From Roseibium aquae (GTDB lineage Bacteria > Pseudomonadota > Alphaproteobacteria > Rhizobiales > Stappiaceae), in the NCBI RefSeq assembly GCF_008711285.1, contig NZ_VXDC01000001.1, positions 124,001 to 188,000 on the forward strand: a DNA stretch of 64,000 nt, written 5' to 3'. A program made the translations under genes and the position numbers. How positions within the stretch are numbered: position 1 is the first letter of the stretch; every line of letters starts with the position of its first letter. Below are positions 8,208-18,423 of this stretch, one piece after another. A model generated the notes under the pieces. It was not told the DNA's origin. It saw only the letters and a program-made list of their open reading frames with translations, and did not search any database.

Positions 8208-10127
8208 ATGAACGCACACTTCCGCAATTTTGCCCTGTGGGTGATCATCGCATTGCTGCTGATCGCTCTTTTCCAGCTGTTTCAAAGCCCAGCTCAGCGC
8301 GGGGCCACGAATGAGATAGCTTTTTCGCAGTTCCTTGACCAAGTCGATCGGGGAGAGGTTCGCGAGGTCACGATCCAGGATCAGCAAATATCGGGAACGA
8401 CCACGACTGGACAGTCGTTCCAGACCTATGCGCCAACCGGAGCCCAGTTCGTGGATGAACTGCGGGCGAAGCAGGTTGCCATCAATGCGCGCCCGCCGGC
8501 CGAGAATTTCTCTCTCCTTGGCGCTCTGATCTCCTGGTTGCCCATGCTGATCATCCTCGGGATCTGGATTTTCGTGATGCGTCAGATGCAAGGTTCGGGC
8601 GGCAAGGCGATGGGCTTTGGCAAATCCAAGGCCAAGCTTCTGACCGAGGCTCACGGTCGGGTCGTGTTTGACGACGTGGCCGGAATCGACGAAGCGAAGG
8701 AAGACCTGCAGGAAATCGTTGAATTCTTGCGCGATCCTCAGAAGTTCCAACGACTTGGTGGCCGCATCCCGCGCGGGGTTCTGCTCGTCGGCCCCCCGGG
8801 CACGGGTAAGACCCTGACCGCTAAGGCTGTTGCGGGCGAAGCAAATGTGCCCTTCTTCACTATTTCGGGCTCGGACTTCGTTGAGATGTTTGTCGGTGTC
8901 GGTGCAAGCCGTGTCCGCGACATGTTCGAACAGGCCAAAAAGAATTCGCCGTGTATCATCTTCATCGACGAGATCGATGCGGTCGGCCGTCACCGGGGTG
9001 CGGGCCTTGGCGGGGGGAATGACGAGCGTGAGCAAACCTTGAACCAGCTTCTCGTGGAGATGGACGGGTTCGAGCCCAACGAAGGCATCATCATCATTGC
9101 GGCGACCAACCGGCCCGACGTGCTCGATCCGGCGCTGTTGCGTCCGGGCCGCTTCGACCGCCAGATCGTTGTTCCGAATCCCGACATCACCGGCCGCGAG
9201 AAGATCTTGAAAGTCCACATGCGCAAAGTGCCTTTGGCGCCCGATGTGGATGTGAAGGTTCTGGCGCGGGGAACCCCCGGTTTCTCTGGCGCAGACCTCA
9301 TGAACCTGGTCAATGAGGCGGCTCTTCTGGCGGCTCGGCGGTCGAAGCGTCTCGTCACCATGGCGGAGTTTGAAGACGCCAAGGACAAGGTAATGATGGG
9401 TGCCGAGCGCCGCACGCTGGTCATGACCGAGGAGGAGAAGACGCTCACCGCCTATCATGAAGCGGGACACGCGCTGGTCGCTCTCCACCAGCCTGCTTCG
9501 GACCCGATTCACAAGGCGACCATCATTCCGCGCGGTCGGGCTCTTGGCATGGTCATGCGGCTGCCCGAGAAAGATCAGGTGTCGTTGACACGAGCCAAGT
9601 GCAAGGCGGATCTGGCTGTTGCGATGGGTGGCCGGGTCGCTGAAGAAATGATCTTCGGCTACGAGAAGGTCACGTCCGGCGCGTCCGGGGACATCCAAAT
9701 GGCGACGAAGCTCGCCCGCGCCATGGCGACCCAGTTCGGCATGTCGGACAAGCTTGGTCCGCTTCTATACGGGGAAAACCAGGAGGAGGTTTTCCTGGGC
9801 CATTCCGTCGCGAAAAGTCAGAATGTGTCCGATGAAACCCAGAAGATTGTCGACGCCGAAATCAAAACCTTCGTCAATCAGGGATATGAGACCGCGAAGC
9901 ACATTCTCACCGAGCATGAAGATCAGTTGCACACCATTGCCAAGGGTTTGTTGGAATACGAAACGCTCTCCGGCGATGAGATCCGCGATCTTTTGGATGG
10001 CAAGCCACCTGTTCGGGATACTGACGACGATCAGCCTGTCGGACGCGGGTCTGCGGTCCCGGTCGCTGGCATCAAGCGCGGCGGCGGGGAGCCGAGCGGT
10101 GGCATGGAGCCACAACCCCAAACCTGA
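8208..10127 (+). CDS. ftsH: ATP-dependent zinc metalloprotease FtsH
   Basis: FtsH is the membrane-anchored AAA+ protease that degrades RpoH, LpxC-type regulators and misassembled membrane proteins. The 639-residue product has two membrane helices (about 7-25 and 105-125). The Walker A motif is GPPGTGKT, Walker B is IIFIDEID, the second region of homology is [20 protein letters not shown], and the zinc site HEAGH is near residue 416. An ATG at 8184 is in frame, but homologues start at [11 protein letters not shown] and AAGGG precedes 8208. A heat-shock promoter lies upstream and a terminator downstream. The C-terminal tail is Gly/Pro-rich. Confidence 0.97.
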   Translation: MNAHFRNFALWVIIALLLIALFQLFQSPAQRGATNEIAFSQFLDQVDRGEVREVTIQDQQISGTTTTGQSFQTYAPTGAQFVDELRAKQVAINARPPAENFSLLGALISWLPMLIILGIWIFVMRQMQGSGGKAMGFGKSKAKLLTEAHGRVVFDDVAGIDEAKEDLQEIVEFLRDPQKFQRLGGRIPRGVLLVGPPGTGKTLTAKAVAGEANVPFFTISGSDFVEMFVGVGASRVRDMFEQAKKNSPCIIFIDEIDAVGRHRGAGLGGGNDEREQTLNQLLVEMDGFEPNEGIIIIAATNRPDVLDPALLRPGRFDRQIVVPNPDITGREKILKVHMRKVPLAPDVDVKVLARGTPGFSGADLMNLVNEAALLAARRSKRLVTMAEFEDAKDKVMMGAERRTLVMTEEEKTLTAYHEAGHALVALHQPASDPIHKATIIPRGRALGMVMRLPEKDQVSLTRAKCKADLAVAMGGRVAEEMIFGYEKVTSGASGDIQMATKLARAMATQFGMSDKLGPLLYGENQEEVFLGHSVAKSQNVSDETQKIVDAEIKTFVNQGYETAKHILTEHEDQLHTIAKGLLEYETLSGDEIRDLLDGKPPVRDTDDDQPVGRGSAVPVAGIKRGGGEPSGGMEPQPQT

Positions 10128-10154
10128 TCGGGCTTTCCCTGGAAGGTTCATGAC

Positions 10155-10185
10155 AAAACCCGGCGCTTCCCGCGCCGGGTTTTTC
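10155..10185 (+). terminator. Rho-independent terminator after ftsH
   Basis: A perfect 12-bp stem, AAAACCCGGCGC with GCGCCGGGTTTT, has a TTCCC loop and a short T tail. It separates ftsH from glmM, which therefore has its own promoter in the AT-rich stretch 10190-10287. Confidence 0.9.
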
Positions 10186-10287
10186 AGTTATGAACAAGTT
10201 ACAAACAATCATAATATGTGAAGCGTTTTTGCCGCAGCTTTGCGATAAAACACCGCAAAGTGAATAAGAACCGGGCAGTATCAAGAA

Positions 10288-11631
10288 ATGCGGAAATACT
10301 TCGGAACCGATGGGATTCGCGGACGGGCCAACACATCCCCCATGACAGCGGAAATGGCGTTGAAGGTGGGAATGGCAGCGGGGCTATCGTTCAAGAACGG
10401 CGGTCACCGGCACCGCGTGGTGATCGGGAAGGACACCCGGCTTTCCGGGTACATGCTCGAGAACGCTCTGGTCGCCGGTTTCACATCCGTGGGTATGGAC
10501 GTCTTCTTGCTGGGCCCCATGCCGACGCCCGCTGTGGCCATGTTGACCCGGTCTCTTCGGTGCGACCTGGGGGTGATGATTTCAGCGTCCCACAATCCGT
10601 TTGAAGACAACGGAATCAAGTTCTTCGGCCCCGACGGCTTCAAGCTCAGCGACGAAATTGAATTGCAGATCGAAGGCCTTATGGAGGCTGATCTGAGTTC
10701 GCATTTGCCAGGTGCATCGGAGTTGGGCCGGGCCAAGCGGATCGACGGCGCGCAGCAGCGCTATATCGAGTTTGCCAAGCGAACCTTACCACGGGAGATG
10801 AGCCTTGAAGGCTTGCGGGTGGTCATCGATTGCGCGAACGGGGCGGCCTACAAGGTCGCGCCCGAAGCCTTGTGGGAACTCGGCGCCGAGGTGTTCTCGA
10901 TCGGCGTCCAGCCGAACGGGTTCAACATCAATCAGGAATGCGGGTCGACATCCACGGCCGCATTGAGCCGCAAGGTTCATGAAGTCCGGGCTGATATCGG
11001 CATCGCTTTGGACGGAGATGCGGATCGCGTCATTATCGTGGACGAAAATGGTGCCACAATCGATGGGGATCAGCTCATGGCGGTCGTGGCGCAATCGTGG
11101 CAGTCCCAAGATCGGCTATCGGCCCCCGGCATTGTTGCGACCGTCATGTCAAATCTGGGTCTCGAGAGGTATCTGGACGGACTTGGGTTGGGCCTCGCGC
11201 GAACAAAGGTCGGCGATCGTTACGTGGTCGAGCGCATGCGGGCAGATGGATACAATGTCGGGGGAGAGCAGTCGGGCCATATCGTCTTGTCGGACTTTGC
11301 GACCACCGGAGATGGCCTTATTGCTGCTTTGCAGGTTTTGGCCTGCGTGAAGGATCAGGATCGCCCTGTTTCGGAAGTGTGCAAGCGTTTTGACCCGGTG
11401 CCGCAAATCCTGAAGAACGTCCGCTACAGTGGCGGCAAGCCTTTGGAGCTTGACGAGGTCAAGATGGCGATCAACGAGGGCGAAGCGCGGCTTGGCAATC
11501 AAGGGCGCCTTGTGATCCGGGCTTCGGGCACGGAACCGCTCATCCGCGTCATGGCAGAGGGCGATGATGCCGATCTTGTCAATCAGGTTGTCAATGATAT
11601 CGCCGGTGTCGTGAAAAAGTCCGCGGCATAA
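10288..11631 (+). CDS. glmM: Phosphoglucosamine mutase GlmM
   Basis: GlmM interconverts glucosamine-6-phosphate and glucosamine-1-phosphate on the way to UDP-GlcNAc, feeding peptidoglycan and lipopolysaccharide synthesis. The 447-residue product begins [12 protein letters not shown]. The catalytic phosphoserine is Ser101 in [13 protein letters not shown], the metal-binding loop is ALDGDADR, the sugar-binding loop is GGEQSGHI and the phosphate-binding loop is [14 protein letters not shown]. All are diagnostic of GlmM rather than other phosphohexomutases. The ftsH-glmM pairing is conserved in many proteobacteria. No strong terminator follows. Confidence 0.97.
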   Translation: MRKYFGTDGIRGRANTSPMTAEMALKVGMAAGLSFKNGGHRHRVVIGKDTRLSGYMLENALVAGFTSVGMDVFLLGPMPTPAVAMLTRSLRCDLGVMISASHNPFEDNGIKFFGPDGFKLSDEIELQIEGLMEADLSSHLPGASELGRAKRIDGAQQRYIEFAKRTLPREMSLEGLRVVIDCANGAAYKVAPEALWELGAEVFSIGVQPNGFNINQECGSTSTAALSRKVHEVRADIGIALDGDADRVIIVDENGATIDGDQLMAVVAQSWQSQDRLSAPGIVATVMSNLGLERYLDGLGLGLARTKVGDRYVVERMRADGYNVGGEQSGHIVLSDFATTGDGLIAALQVLACVKDQDRPVSEVCKRFDPVPQILKNVRYSGGKPLELDEVKMAINEGEARLGNQGRLVIRASGTEPLIRVMAEGDDADLVNQVVNDIAGVVKKSAA

Positions 11632-11756
11632 GCGGCTGCCAGTGAATGGCATCCCCGACAGTCAAAGCAGAGATCGCAATATCTTACGGTTTCGTAAACG
11701 CTCGTTTCTCGTGTTCATAAATACTTAAGGTAAAAAAGCTCGGTTAAAGAATACGG

Positions 11757-11771
11757 TTAAGTGGTTCTTAA
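11757..11771 (+). promoter_or_regulatory. Consensus CtrA box upstream of the outer-membrane protein gene
   Basis: TTAA (11757-11760), a 7-nt spacer and TTAA (11768-11771) form an exact TTAA-N7-TTAA CtrA site 78 nt before the start codon. The surrounding 100 bp are AT-rich and contain two further TTAA tetramers (11714-11717 and 11744-11747), consistent with a regulated promoter. Confidence 0.55.
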
Positions 11772-11848
11772 TCAGTTTTCTGCATGTTCTGACAGTGACC
11801 CAGGTGCGCCCTGCTTCGCAGCGGACGCTCGATTTGGAGGACGAGAAC

Positions 11849-12670
11849 ATGGACAAGCTTTTCAAGAGACTGTCTTTGGTCGGCGTCGCGGTACTTCTGT
11901 CCACTGCGGGTAACGCTGCGGACCTGCCGCCGCCGATCATTGAACATATTCCCCACGTGCCGGCCGCAGCACCCGGCGGCTTCTACTTGCGTGGTGACAT
12001 CGGCTACAAGATCTACGGTGATCCGTCGGGAAGTTTCAATGACCCGATCGTCGGTGACCTGCGTTTTCAGCGCGAGAGCGTCGACGACACGTGGATGGTT
12101 GGTCTTGGTGTCGGTTATAAATTCAACAGCTATCTGCGTACGGACTTGACAGTCGACTACGAGGCTCCGGCTCAGGTTAAGGGCTACGCACCCTGTTTCG
12201 GCTGTGTTGGCGGCTTTTCGACCGAGACGGCTGACATCGATGTCTGGACCGTCATGTTGAACGGTTATCTGGATATCGGGACCTGGAACAATATCACGCC
12301 GTATGTCGGCGGCGGTATTGGCGCGGCATGGGTCAACACCAGCGGCCAGACGTCCGTGAACCCGGGTGTTGGCGGGACAACCACCACCACTTACGATGGC
12401 TCGAACAGCGAATGGAATTTCGCCTGGGCGCTGATGGCGGGTGCGTCCTATGCCGTGACACCGAATTTCGCGATTGATGCGGGCTATCGCTACAAGGATC
12501 TTGGCGAGGCCAAGACCGTCCGTCTTCACGACGTGGGAACCGGCAGCACGCGGATCAAGTATGAAGACCTGACCGCACATGAATTCCGCCTCGGTGCGCG
12601 CTACACGTTCAATACGGCAGCGCCCGCACCGAGCTTCCTGCATTCCGGGCCGATTAGCAGCAATTTCTGA
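11849..12670 (+). CDS. Outer-membrane beta-barrel protein (Omp25/31-like)
   Basis: The 273-residue precursor has a signal peptide (MDKLFKRLSLVGVAVLLSTAGNA, cleaved near AADLPPP) followed by alternating hydrophobic strands typical of an eight-stranded porin-like barrel. These include FYLRGDIGYKIYGD, VGLGVGYKFNSYLRTDLTVDYE, WNFAWALMAGASYAV, NFAIDAGYRYKDLGEA and a final EFRLGARYTF strand. This matches the rhizobial and Brucella outer-membrane protein family. The frame is open from 11795, but GGAGG at 11836-11840 fixes the ATG at 11849. A consensus CtrA box precedes it and a terminator follows, so it is monocistronic. The role is probably structural or related to surface integrity; no pore function can be shown from sequence. 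Confidence 0.88.
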   Translation: MDKLFKRLSLVGVAVLLSTAGNAADLPPPIIEHIPHVPAAAPGGFYLRGDIGYKIYGDPSGSFNDPIVGDLRFQRESVDDTWMVGLGVGYKFNSYLRTDLTVDYEAPAQVKGYAPCFGCVGGFSTETADIDVWTVMLNGYLDIGTWNNITPYVGGGIGAAWVNTSGQTSVNPGVGGTTTTTYDGSNSEWNFAWALMAGASYAVTPNFAIDAGYRYKDLGEAKTVRLHDVGTGSTRIKYEDLTAHEFRLGARYTFNTAAPAPSFLHSGPISSNF

Positions 12671-12695
12671 CTTGGTTCGCGACTGAGCAATGACC

Positions 12696-12723
12696 AAAGG
12701 GCCGGCAACCGCCGGCCCTTTCC
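12696..12723 (+). terminator. Rho-independent terminator after the outer-membrane protein gene
   Basis: A perfect 11-bp stem, AAAGGGCCGGC with GCCGGCCCTTT, closes an AACC tetraloop. The tail is short, so terminator strength rests mainly on the stem. Confidence 0.85.
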
Positions 12724-12753
12724 ATTTGGAACTGGCGTTCATGTAAGGAGTAT

Positions 12754-12782
12754 TTGACTGGCCGATTGGTCCGGCGTAGGTG
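12754..12782 (+). promoter_or_regulatory. Probable sigma70 promoter of serC
   Basis: TTGACT (12754-12759), a 17-nt spacer and TAGGTG (12777-12782) form a good -35 with a weaker -10. The predicted start is near 12788, giving a leader of about 50 nt that coincides with the structured serC leader. Confidence 0.5.
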
Positions 12783-12786
12783 TTTT

Positions 12787-12836
12787 GGCGGGCCACCCCT
12801 CCCCACCGAGGGGCAACTATCTGAAAGGGTAGTCTG
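12787..12836 (+). ncRNA. serC leader RNA (putative serC motif, cis-regulatory)
   Basis: Two hairpins lie back to back just before serC. The first is CCCCT (12796-12800) with AGGGG (12809-12813). The second is ACTATC (12816-12821) with GGTAGT (12828-12833), and its loop and 3' arm hold the AAAGGG ribosome-binding site. A structured serC motif has been described upstream of serC in alphaproteobacteria, and this position and size fit it. Identity with that motif is inferred from position and shape, not from a covariance-model match. Confidence 0.6.
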
Positions 12837-14015
12837 ATGATCGACCGCAATGCTCAGCCGGATGTTCGTCCGGCCAATCCCCATTTCTCGTCCGGACCGT
12901 GCTCGAAGCGCCCGGGTTGGACGCTTGAGGCTCTGAAGGACGCGCCCCTTGGCCGTTCTCACCGGGCAAGTCCCGGAAAGGCGAAACTTGCCGAAGCCAT
13001 TGACCTGACCCGGTCCGTTTTGCAAGTGCCCGATGACTACCGCATTGGCATAGTCCCGGCCTCGGACACGGGGGCCGTCGAACTTGCCATGTGGTCGCTC
13101 CTTGGCGAGCGGGGCGTGGACATGCTGGCCTGGGAAAGTTTCGGCTCTGCTTGGGTCACCGATGTTGTCAAACAGCTGCGTTTGGAAAAAGCCCGTGTTT
13201 TGGAAGCGCCTTACGGACAACTGCCTGACCTGTCATCGGTGAATTTCGACCATGATGTGGTGTTCACCTGGAATGGAACCACCTCAGGGGTCCGGGTTCC
13301 GAATGCGGACTGGATCCCGGACAATCGGGCTGGTTTGACGATCTGTGACGCCACCTCCGCGGCCTTTGCACAGGCCTTGGATTTCTCCAAACTCGATGTC
13401 GTGACCTTCTCATGGCAAAAAGTCCTGGGTGGTGAAGCCGCCCATGGCATGCTGATTCTGAGCCCGCGGGCCGTGGAACGCCTGGAGACCTATACTCCGG
13501 CCTGGCCGCTTCCCAAGATTTTCCGGCTTACCAAAGGGGGCAAGCTGAACGAGGGCATCTTTCGCGGTGAAACGATCAACACGCCGTCCATGCTCTGCGT
13601 CGAAGACTATCTGGATGCCTTGAAATGGGCTGCAAGTATTGGCGGCTTGTCAGGGCTCATGAGCCGCGCGAACGAGGCATTGCGGATCCTGGAGACCTGG
13701 GTTGCTCAGACCCCTTGGGTGGATTTTCTCGCCGAAGATCCCGCCACCCGGTCTAACACCTCGGTGTGTTTGCGCGTCAGCGATCCGGACATCACCGGCT
13801 TGCCGGACGCGGATCAACTGGCCTTTTCAAAAGCCATGGTCCGCGCGCTTGAAGCCGAGGGCGTCGCATTCGACATCGGGTCCTACCGGGACGCGCCGGC
13901 CGGTTTGCGGATCTGGACCGGTGCGACGGTTGAGCCGTCCGATGTCGCGAAGCTGACCCCATGGCTCGACTGGGCCTTCACTCTTGCCAAGGCGAAACAC
14001 GCCGAAGTGGCGTGA
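12837..14015 (+). CDS. serC: Phosphoserine aminotransferase SerC
   Basis: SerC transfers the amino group of glutamate to 3-phosphohydroxypyruvate, the second step of serine synthesis. The 392-residue enzyme is of the alphaproteobacterial/methanosarcinal type. It shows an N-terminal [14 protein letters not shown], the substrate loop [19 protein letters not shown], and the PLP lysine in [16 protein letters not shown]. The start codon sits directly after the leader hairpin that can mask the ribosome-binding site. serA follows 81 nt downstream with no terminator, so the two enzymes share an operon. It may also serve vitamin B6 synthesis through 4-phosphohydroxythreonine. Confidence 0.95.
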   Translation: MIDRNAQPDVRPANPHFSSGPCSKRPGWTLEALKDAPLGRSHRASPGKAKLAEAIDLTRSVLQVPDDYRIGIVPASDTGAVELAMWSLLGERGVDMLAWESFGSAWVTDVVKQLRLEKARVLEAPYGQLPDLSSVNFDHDVVFTWNGTTSGVRVPNADWIPDNRAGLTICDATSAAFAQALDFSKLDVVTFSWQKVLGGEAAHGMLILSPRAVERLETYTPAWPLPKIFRLTKGGKLNEGIFRGETINTPSMLCVEDYLDALKWAASIGGLSGLMSRANEALRILETWVAQTPWVDFLAEDPATRSNTSVCLRVSDPDITGLPDADQLAFSKAMVRALEAEGVAFDIGSYRDAPAGLRIWTGATVEPSDVAKLTPWLDWAFTLAKAKHAEVA

Positions 14016-14096
14016 CAAGGCCTTCTCCAGCATGTCAGTCGGCGGGCGGCGTGCGCGCTGCCCGTCCCGTTGCGTCAAGCGAACTGGGAGGGGTCG

Positions 14097-15683
14097 ATGG
14101 CTCCGCGTGTATTGATTTCAGATAAATTGTCAGCTGCCGCCGTTCAGATTTTCGCGGACCGGGGCGTTGATGCGGATTTTCTGCCCGACATAGGGAAGGA
14201 CAAGGCCCGGCTCCAGGAGATCATCGGCGGCTATGATGGCCTTGCGATCCGCTCTGCCACGAAAGTCACGGAAAAACTGATTGGAGCTGCCGGACGGCTC
14301 AAGGTCATCGGCCGCGCGGGGATCGGCGTGGACAATGTCGATATCAAGGCGGCAACCAGCCGCGGTATCATTGTGATGAACACCCCCTTTGGCAACGCCA
14401 TCACCACCGCAGAACATGCACTGTCCATGATGATGGCCGCTATCCGGCAAATTCCGGCTGCCGATGCCTCTACCCAGGCAGGCAAGTGGGAAAAGTCGAA
14501 GTTCATCGGGAGGGAACTGACCGGCAAGACGCTGGGCTTGATCGGTTGCGGCAATATCGGGTCGATCGTCGCGGACCGGGCTTTGGGCCTGAAAATGAAA
14601 GTGATCGCCTATGATCCCTTCCTGACCCCTGAGCGTGCCATTTCTCTGGGGGTGGAAAAGGTGGAACTGGAGACACTGCTGGCGCGTGCCGATGTCATTT
14701 CCCTTCATACCCCTTTGACCGATAAAACACGAAACATCATCAACGATGAGACCCTTGCCGCGATGAAGCCGGGCGCCGTTCTGATCAATTGCGCGCGCGG
14801 CGGGTTGGCGGACGAGATGGCCGTTCGCGCGGCCCTGGATTCTGGAAAACTCGGGGCGGCTGCTTTTGACGTATTTGTGGAAGAGCCCGCCGAAACCAAC
14901 CCGTTGTTCGGGGCGCCCAACTTTGTCGCCACCCCGCATCTGGGAGCATCCACCCTGGAGGCACAGGAAAATGTTGCGCTCCAGGTCGCGGAACAAATGT
15001 GCGACTATCTTCTTCATGGCGCTGTGACCAACGCGTTGAACATGCCTTCGATCTCGGCAGAAGAAGCGCCGAAGCTGGCGCCCTTTGTCCGGCTGGCCGA
15101 GCAACTGGGTCTGTTTGCTGGCCAACTTACCGAGAGCGGGATTGAAACGGTGCGGCTGGAATATGCCGGCGCGGTCGCCGAGTTGAAGACAGAAGCCCTG
15201 ACGGCCGCCGCGCTCACGGGTCTGCTCACACCGTTGCTCCAGACTGTCAACATGGTATCCGCACCGGCGCTGGCGGCCGAACGCGGGCTTTCGGTTGAAG
15301 AGCTTCGCCGCGGGAAACGAGGCGCCTATGAAACGTATATTCGCCTGACCGTCGTAACGGAAAGACAAGAGCGCTCCGTGGCCGGCACCGTTTTCGCAGA
15401 CGGCAAACCCCGGATTATCCAGGTAAAGGGCATCAATATGGAGGCCGAACTCGGCGCCCACATGCTCTACATTACCAATGAGGACAAGCCCGGTTTTATC
15501 GGGCATTTGGGCACGGAATTGGGCTCAGCCGGGGTGAACATTGCGACATTCAATCTGGGCCGCAGCGCGCCTGGGCAAGATGCGATCTGCCTGGTCGAGG
15601 TTGATGGCGAAGTGCCCCCGGATGTTATGGCCCGCTTGCAGGCTGTTTCGCATGTGAAGCAGGTCAAGGCCTTGCGGTTCTAG
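14097..15683 (+). CDS. serA: D-3-phosphoglycerate dehydrogenase SerA
   Basis: SerA oxidises 3-phosphoglycerate to 3-phosphohydroxypyruvate, the committed step of serine synthesis. The 528-residue, three-domain form has an NAD-binding fold (LGLIGCGNIGSIVADRAL) and the catalytic residues Arg (NCARGGLADE), Glu (VFVEEPAETN) and His (TPHLGASTLEAQ). An intervening allosteric domain follows, then a C-terminal ACT domain (LYITNEDKPGFIGHLGTELG) that usually senses serine. GGGAGG before 14097 fixes the start; an earlier in-frame ATG at 14070 is unlikely. Its stop codon abuts the stop of the convergent transporter gene, with no intergenic base. Confidence 0.96.
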   Translation: MAPRVLISDKLSAAAVQIFADRGVDADFLPDIGKDKARLQEIIGGYDGLAIRSATKVTEKLIGAAGRLKVIGRAGIGVDNVDIKAATSRGIIVMNTPFGNAITTAEHALSMMMAAIRQIPAADASTQAGKWEKSKFIGRELTGKTLGLIGCGNIGSIVADRALGLKMKVIAYDPFLTPERAISLGVEKVELETLLARADVISLHTPLTDKTRNIINDETLAAMKPGAVLINCARGGLADEMAVRAALDSGKLGAAAFDVFVEEPAETNPLFGAPNFVATPHLGASTLEAQENVALQVAEQMCDYLLHGAVTNALNMPSISAEEAPKLAPFVRLAEQLGLFAGQLTESGIETVRLEYAGAVAELKTEALTAAALTGLLTPLLQTVNMVSAPALAAERGLSVEELRRGKRGAYETYIRLTVVTERQERSVAGTVFADGKPRIIQVKGINMEAELGAHMLYITNEDKPGFIGHLGTELGSAGVNIATFNLGRSAPGQDAICLVEVDGEVPPDVMARLQAVSHVKQVKALRF

Positions 15684-16589
15684 CTAGGTGGATCGCCAGG
15701 GTTTGCTCGCGACCAGCGAGACCGCCCTGCCGTCCAGAATGACCAACCCGGTGAGCAGCAGCACCAATCCAATCAAATGGCCGGTGTCTAGCTGCTCGCC
15801 GAGAAGAGTTGAGCCGAAAAAGATCGCGGTTCCCGGAACGATCAGCGTCACAAGCGAGGCATTGGTCGCGCCCGCTTCGGCAAGAAGCCTGAAATAGATG
15901 AGGTAGGCAGCGCCGGTAGCTACAATACCGAGTGCGAGTACATTCAACCAGGCGAGGCCGGAGACGGCAGCGGGGGACCAGGCTTGGGCCGCGAAAAGGG
16001 CAGGAACGACCAGCAAGAGACTCGATCCTGTCAGTTGTCCTGCTGCTGAAACGATTGGTTCCGAATTCCTGAAAGTCTTCGCGTAGGCTGCTGCAAAACC
16101 GTAGGACAAGGCTGCGCCAAGGCATGCAAGCTGGGCTGTAATAGGCGTGGAAACGAGGCCCATCAGGCTGTTGGACAGCATGAAGACAACACCGGCAAAA
16201 CCGATCAAAACACCCGCTAAACGGTGCCATGCCGCTTGTTCCTGGGACAGCCACACGACGGCAATCACGTAGGTGAAGAGCGGCGTGGCGGCGTTCAAGA
16301 TGGACGCAAGGCCCGCGCCGATCTGGGTTTGGCCCCAAAGGACAAGAGAAAACGGAACAGCATTGTTCAAAAAGCCCATGATCAAAAACGGCTTGAAGGT
16401 CTGCCAACTGACAGGGAAAGTCCGGCCGGTCAGTTTTAGCAATGCGTGAAGCATCAAGCACGCTGAGAACACGCGAAAGAAGGCGAGCGTGAAAGGCGGG
16501 ATCTCGGCAACGGCTACCTTGCCGAACAAAAAAGAACCGCCCCAGATTGCGCCAAGGCCGATGAGCAGGAACCAATTGCGGATGGTCAT
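15684..16589 (-). CDS. DMT-superfamily (EamA) transporter
   Basis: The 301-residue protein has about ten hydrophobic segments arranged as two EamA repeats (first beginning [25 protein letters not shown], second near [24 protein letters not shown]). Such proteins commonly export amino acids or other metabolites, but the substrate cannot be read from the sequence. The frame is open further upstream, but MTIRNWFLL at 16589 is the first start that leads directly into the first membrane helix. It is convergent with serA with no gap, so the two transcripts must overlap or end inside each other. Association with serine export is speculative. Confidence 0.88.
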   Translation of the reverse strand: MTIRNWFLLIGLGAIWGGSFLFGKVAVAEIPPFTLAFFRVFSACLMLHALLKLTGRTFPVSWQTFKPFLIMGFLNNAVPFSLVLWGQTQIGAGLASILNAATPLFTYVIAVVWLSQEQAAWHRLAGVLIGFAGVVFMLSNSLMGLVSTPITAQLACLGAALSYGFAAAYAKTFRNSEPIVSAAGQLTGSSLLLVVPALFAAQAWSPAAVSGLAWLNVLALGIVATGAAYLIYFRLLAEAGATNASLVTLIVPGTAIFFGSTLLGEQLDTGHLIGLVLLLTGLVILDGRAVSLVASKPWRST

Positions 16590-16909
16590 TTCGGGTGTCC
16601 GTGCGTGGAAGCGTGTCAGATGAGTATCCAGTCGCCCAATATGGGAGGCGTCAGCCACCCGTTTTCCGATGTCGAACCTTGAAAGCTTCGACTGACCGGT
16701 GGCCTGGGTCCTCCTTTGGATGCCAAGACATTGCAAAAACGGGCTTATTCTTTTCCAAAGACATCAATGCAAAAACCCGGAACTATGGTCTCGCAAGTTG
16801 CCCGGCAAATGGCTATAGTCCGGCGCGTTTGCCCCGGACCGCGCGTTCGGGGTTTCCTGTGTTTGCGCAGCGTGTGCGCGGTCGGCCGCTTAGGAGGGCG
16901 TTTGAAGTA
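16590..16909. other. Divergent promoter region between the DMT transporter and purA
   Basis: This 320-nt gap holds no gene that I can support. A TATAGT -10-like hexamer lies near 16813 on the plus strand and AGGAGG at 16892-16897 serves purA. No operator-like inverted repeat stands out. Confidence 0.5.
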
Positions 16910-18202
16910 ATGGCGAATGTGGTTGTTGTCGGGTCACAGTGGGGCGATGAAGGCAAGGGTAAGATCGTCGACTGGCTCTCCGAAAAAGCCGACGTCATCG
17001 TGCGCTTTCAAGGCGGGCACAATGCCGGTCACACACTGGTCATCGATGGGGTCAGCTACAAGCTGTCGCTTCTGCCGTCCGGGGTCGCGCGACCAGGCAA
17101 AATGTCGGTGATTGGCAATGGGGTTGTTCTGGATCCCCATGCGCTGGTTGATGAAATTGCCCGTTTGGGCAAACAGGGCGTTGTTGTCACGCCTGAAACG
17201 CTGCGTATTGCTGAAAACGCGACCTTGATCCTGTCTCTCCACCGGGAATTGGATGCCTTGCGCGAGAGCTCCAATACCGGCACCCGGATTGGCACCACCA
17301 AGCGCGGCATTGGCCCGGCTTACGAGGACAAGGTCGGACGGCGCGCCATTCGCCTGATGGATCTCAAAAACCTGACGACCCTGCCCGCAAAGATCGACCG
17401 GATGCTGGTGCATCACAACGCCTTGCGCCGGGGGCTTGGCCAGGATGAAATTTCCGCGCAAGCCATCTACGATGAATTGTCGAGTGTCGCCGCGCAGGTC
17501 CTTCCCTATATGGATTCGGTCTGGCGTTTCCTCGATCGCAGCCGCCGGGAAGGCAAACGAATCCTGTTTGAGGGCGCTCAGGGCGCTCTGCTGGACATTG
17601 ATCACGGAACCTATCCGTTCGTGACCTCATCCAACACGGTGGCCGGTCAGGCGGCCACGGGCTGCGGCCTTGGCCCGAATTCCATCGATTACGTTTTGGG
17701 AATCACGAAGGCCTACACGACCCGTGTGGGGGAAGGCCCGTTTCCGACCGAGCAAAAAAATGAAATTGGGGAGTTTCTTGGCACCCGCGGGCACGAGTTT
17801 GGCACTGTCACCGGCCGCCGCCGGAGGTGTGGGTGGTTCGACGCCGTTCTCGTCCGGCAAACCGTCTGTACGTCCGGCATCAGCGGTATCGCGCTGACCA
17901 AACTGGACGTGCTGGACGGTCTGGAAGAAATCAAGATCTGCGTCGGCTACGAACTCGACGGCGAGCGGATTGACTACCTTCCTGCATCTCAAGGAGCTCA
18001 GGACCGGGTGGTTCCCATCTATGAAACGATGTCCGGGTGGCAGGAATCGACCGAAGGTGCCCGGTCTTGGGCGGAGTTGCCGGCACAGGCGGTCAAGTAT
18101 GTCCGACATATCGAGGAACTGATCGGCGCGCCAGTGGCGCTGCTGTCGACCAGTCCAGAGCGCGACGACACGATTCTTGTGCAGAATCCGTTTCAGGATT
18201 GA
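16910..18202 (+). CDS. purA: Adenylosuccinate synthetase PurA
   Basis: PurA joins IMP and aspartate using GTP to form adenylosuccinate, the first step from IMP to AMP. The 430-residue enzyme opens [23 protein letters not shown], containing the GTP-binding GDEGKGK loop. It continues with [10 protein letters not shown], which includes the catalytic His, then [11 protein letters not shown] and [12 protein letters not shown]. The open frame extends far upstream, but conservation and AGGAGG at 16892-16897 place the start at 16910. No clear terminator follows; a 221-nt spacer leads to the next gene. Confidence 0.97.
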   Translation: MANVVVVGSQWGDEGKGKIVDWLSEKADVIVRFQGGHNAGHTLVIDGVSYKLSLLPSGVARPGKMSVIGNGVVLDPHALVDEIARLGKQGVVVTPETLRIAENATLILSLHRELDALRESSNTGTRIGTTKRGIGPAYEDKVGRRAIRLMDLKNLTTLPAKIDRMLVHHNALRRGLGQDEISAQAIYDELSSVAAQVLPYMDSVWRFLDRSRREGKRILFEGAQGALLDIDHGTYPFVTSSNTVAGQAATGCGLGPNSIDYVLGITKAYTTRVGEGPFPTEQKNEIGEFLGTRGHEFGTVTGRRRRCGWFDAVLVRQTVCTSGISGIALTKLDVLDGLEEIKICVGYELDGERIDYLPASQGAQDRVVPIYETMSGWQESTEGARSWAELPAQAVKYVRHIEELIGAPVALLSTSPERDDTILVQNPFQD

Positions 18203-18423
18203 GACATGTAGTGGATCGGTTCCAATACTGTTCAAGGGGCGAATCTGTCATGCGGGGATGCCCCACAACCGACCAAATCGTCCGGTACCGGTAAATACTT
18301 CCTCGCGGCAGGCGGGGGCGGGCGTTAAGAAATAGTATGTCGGGCTGGAACTTGGTATATGCCTGACAGCGGCGGACAAATGCGACTGGAAACGGGCTAA
18401 CTGGACGGCCAACGGGCAAGGGA

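Noticed and set aside
8028-9698. A 556-codon open frame on the minus strand across ftsH.
   Set aside because: It mirrors the ftsH reading frame and shows no domain or ribosome-binding site.
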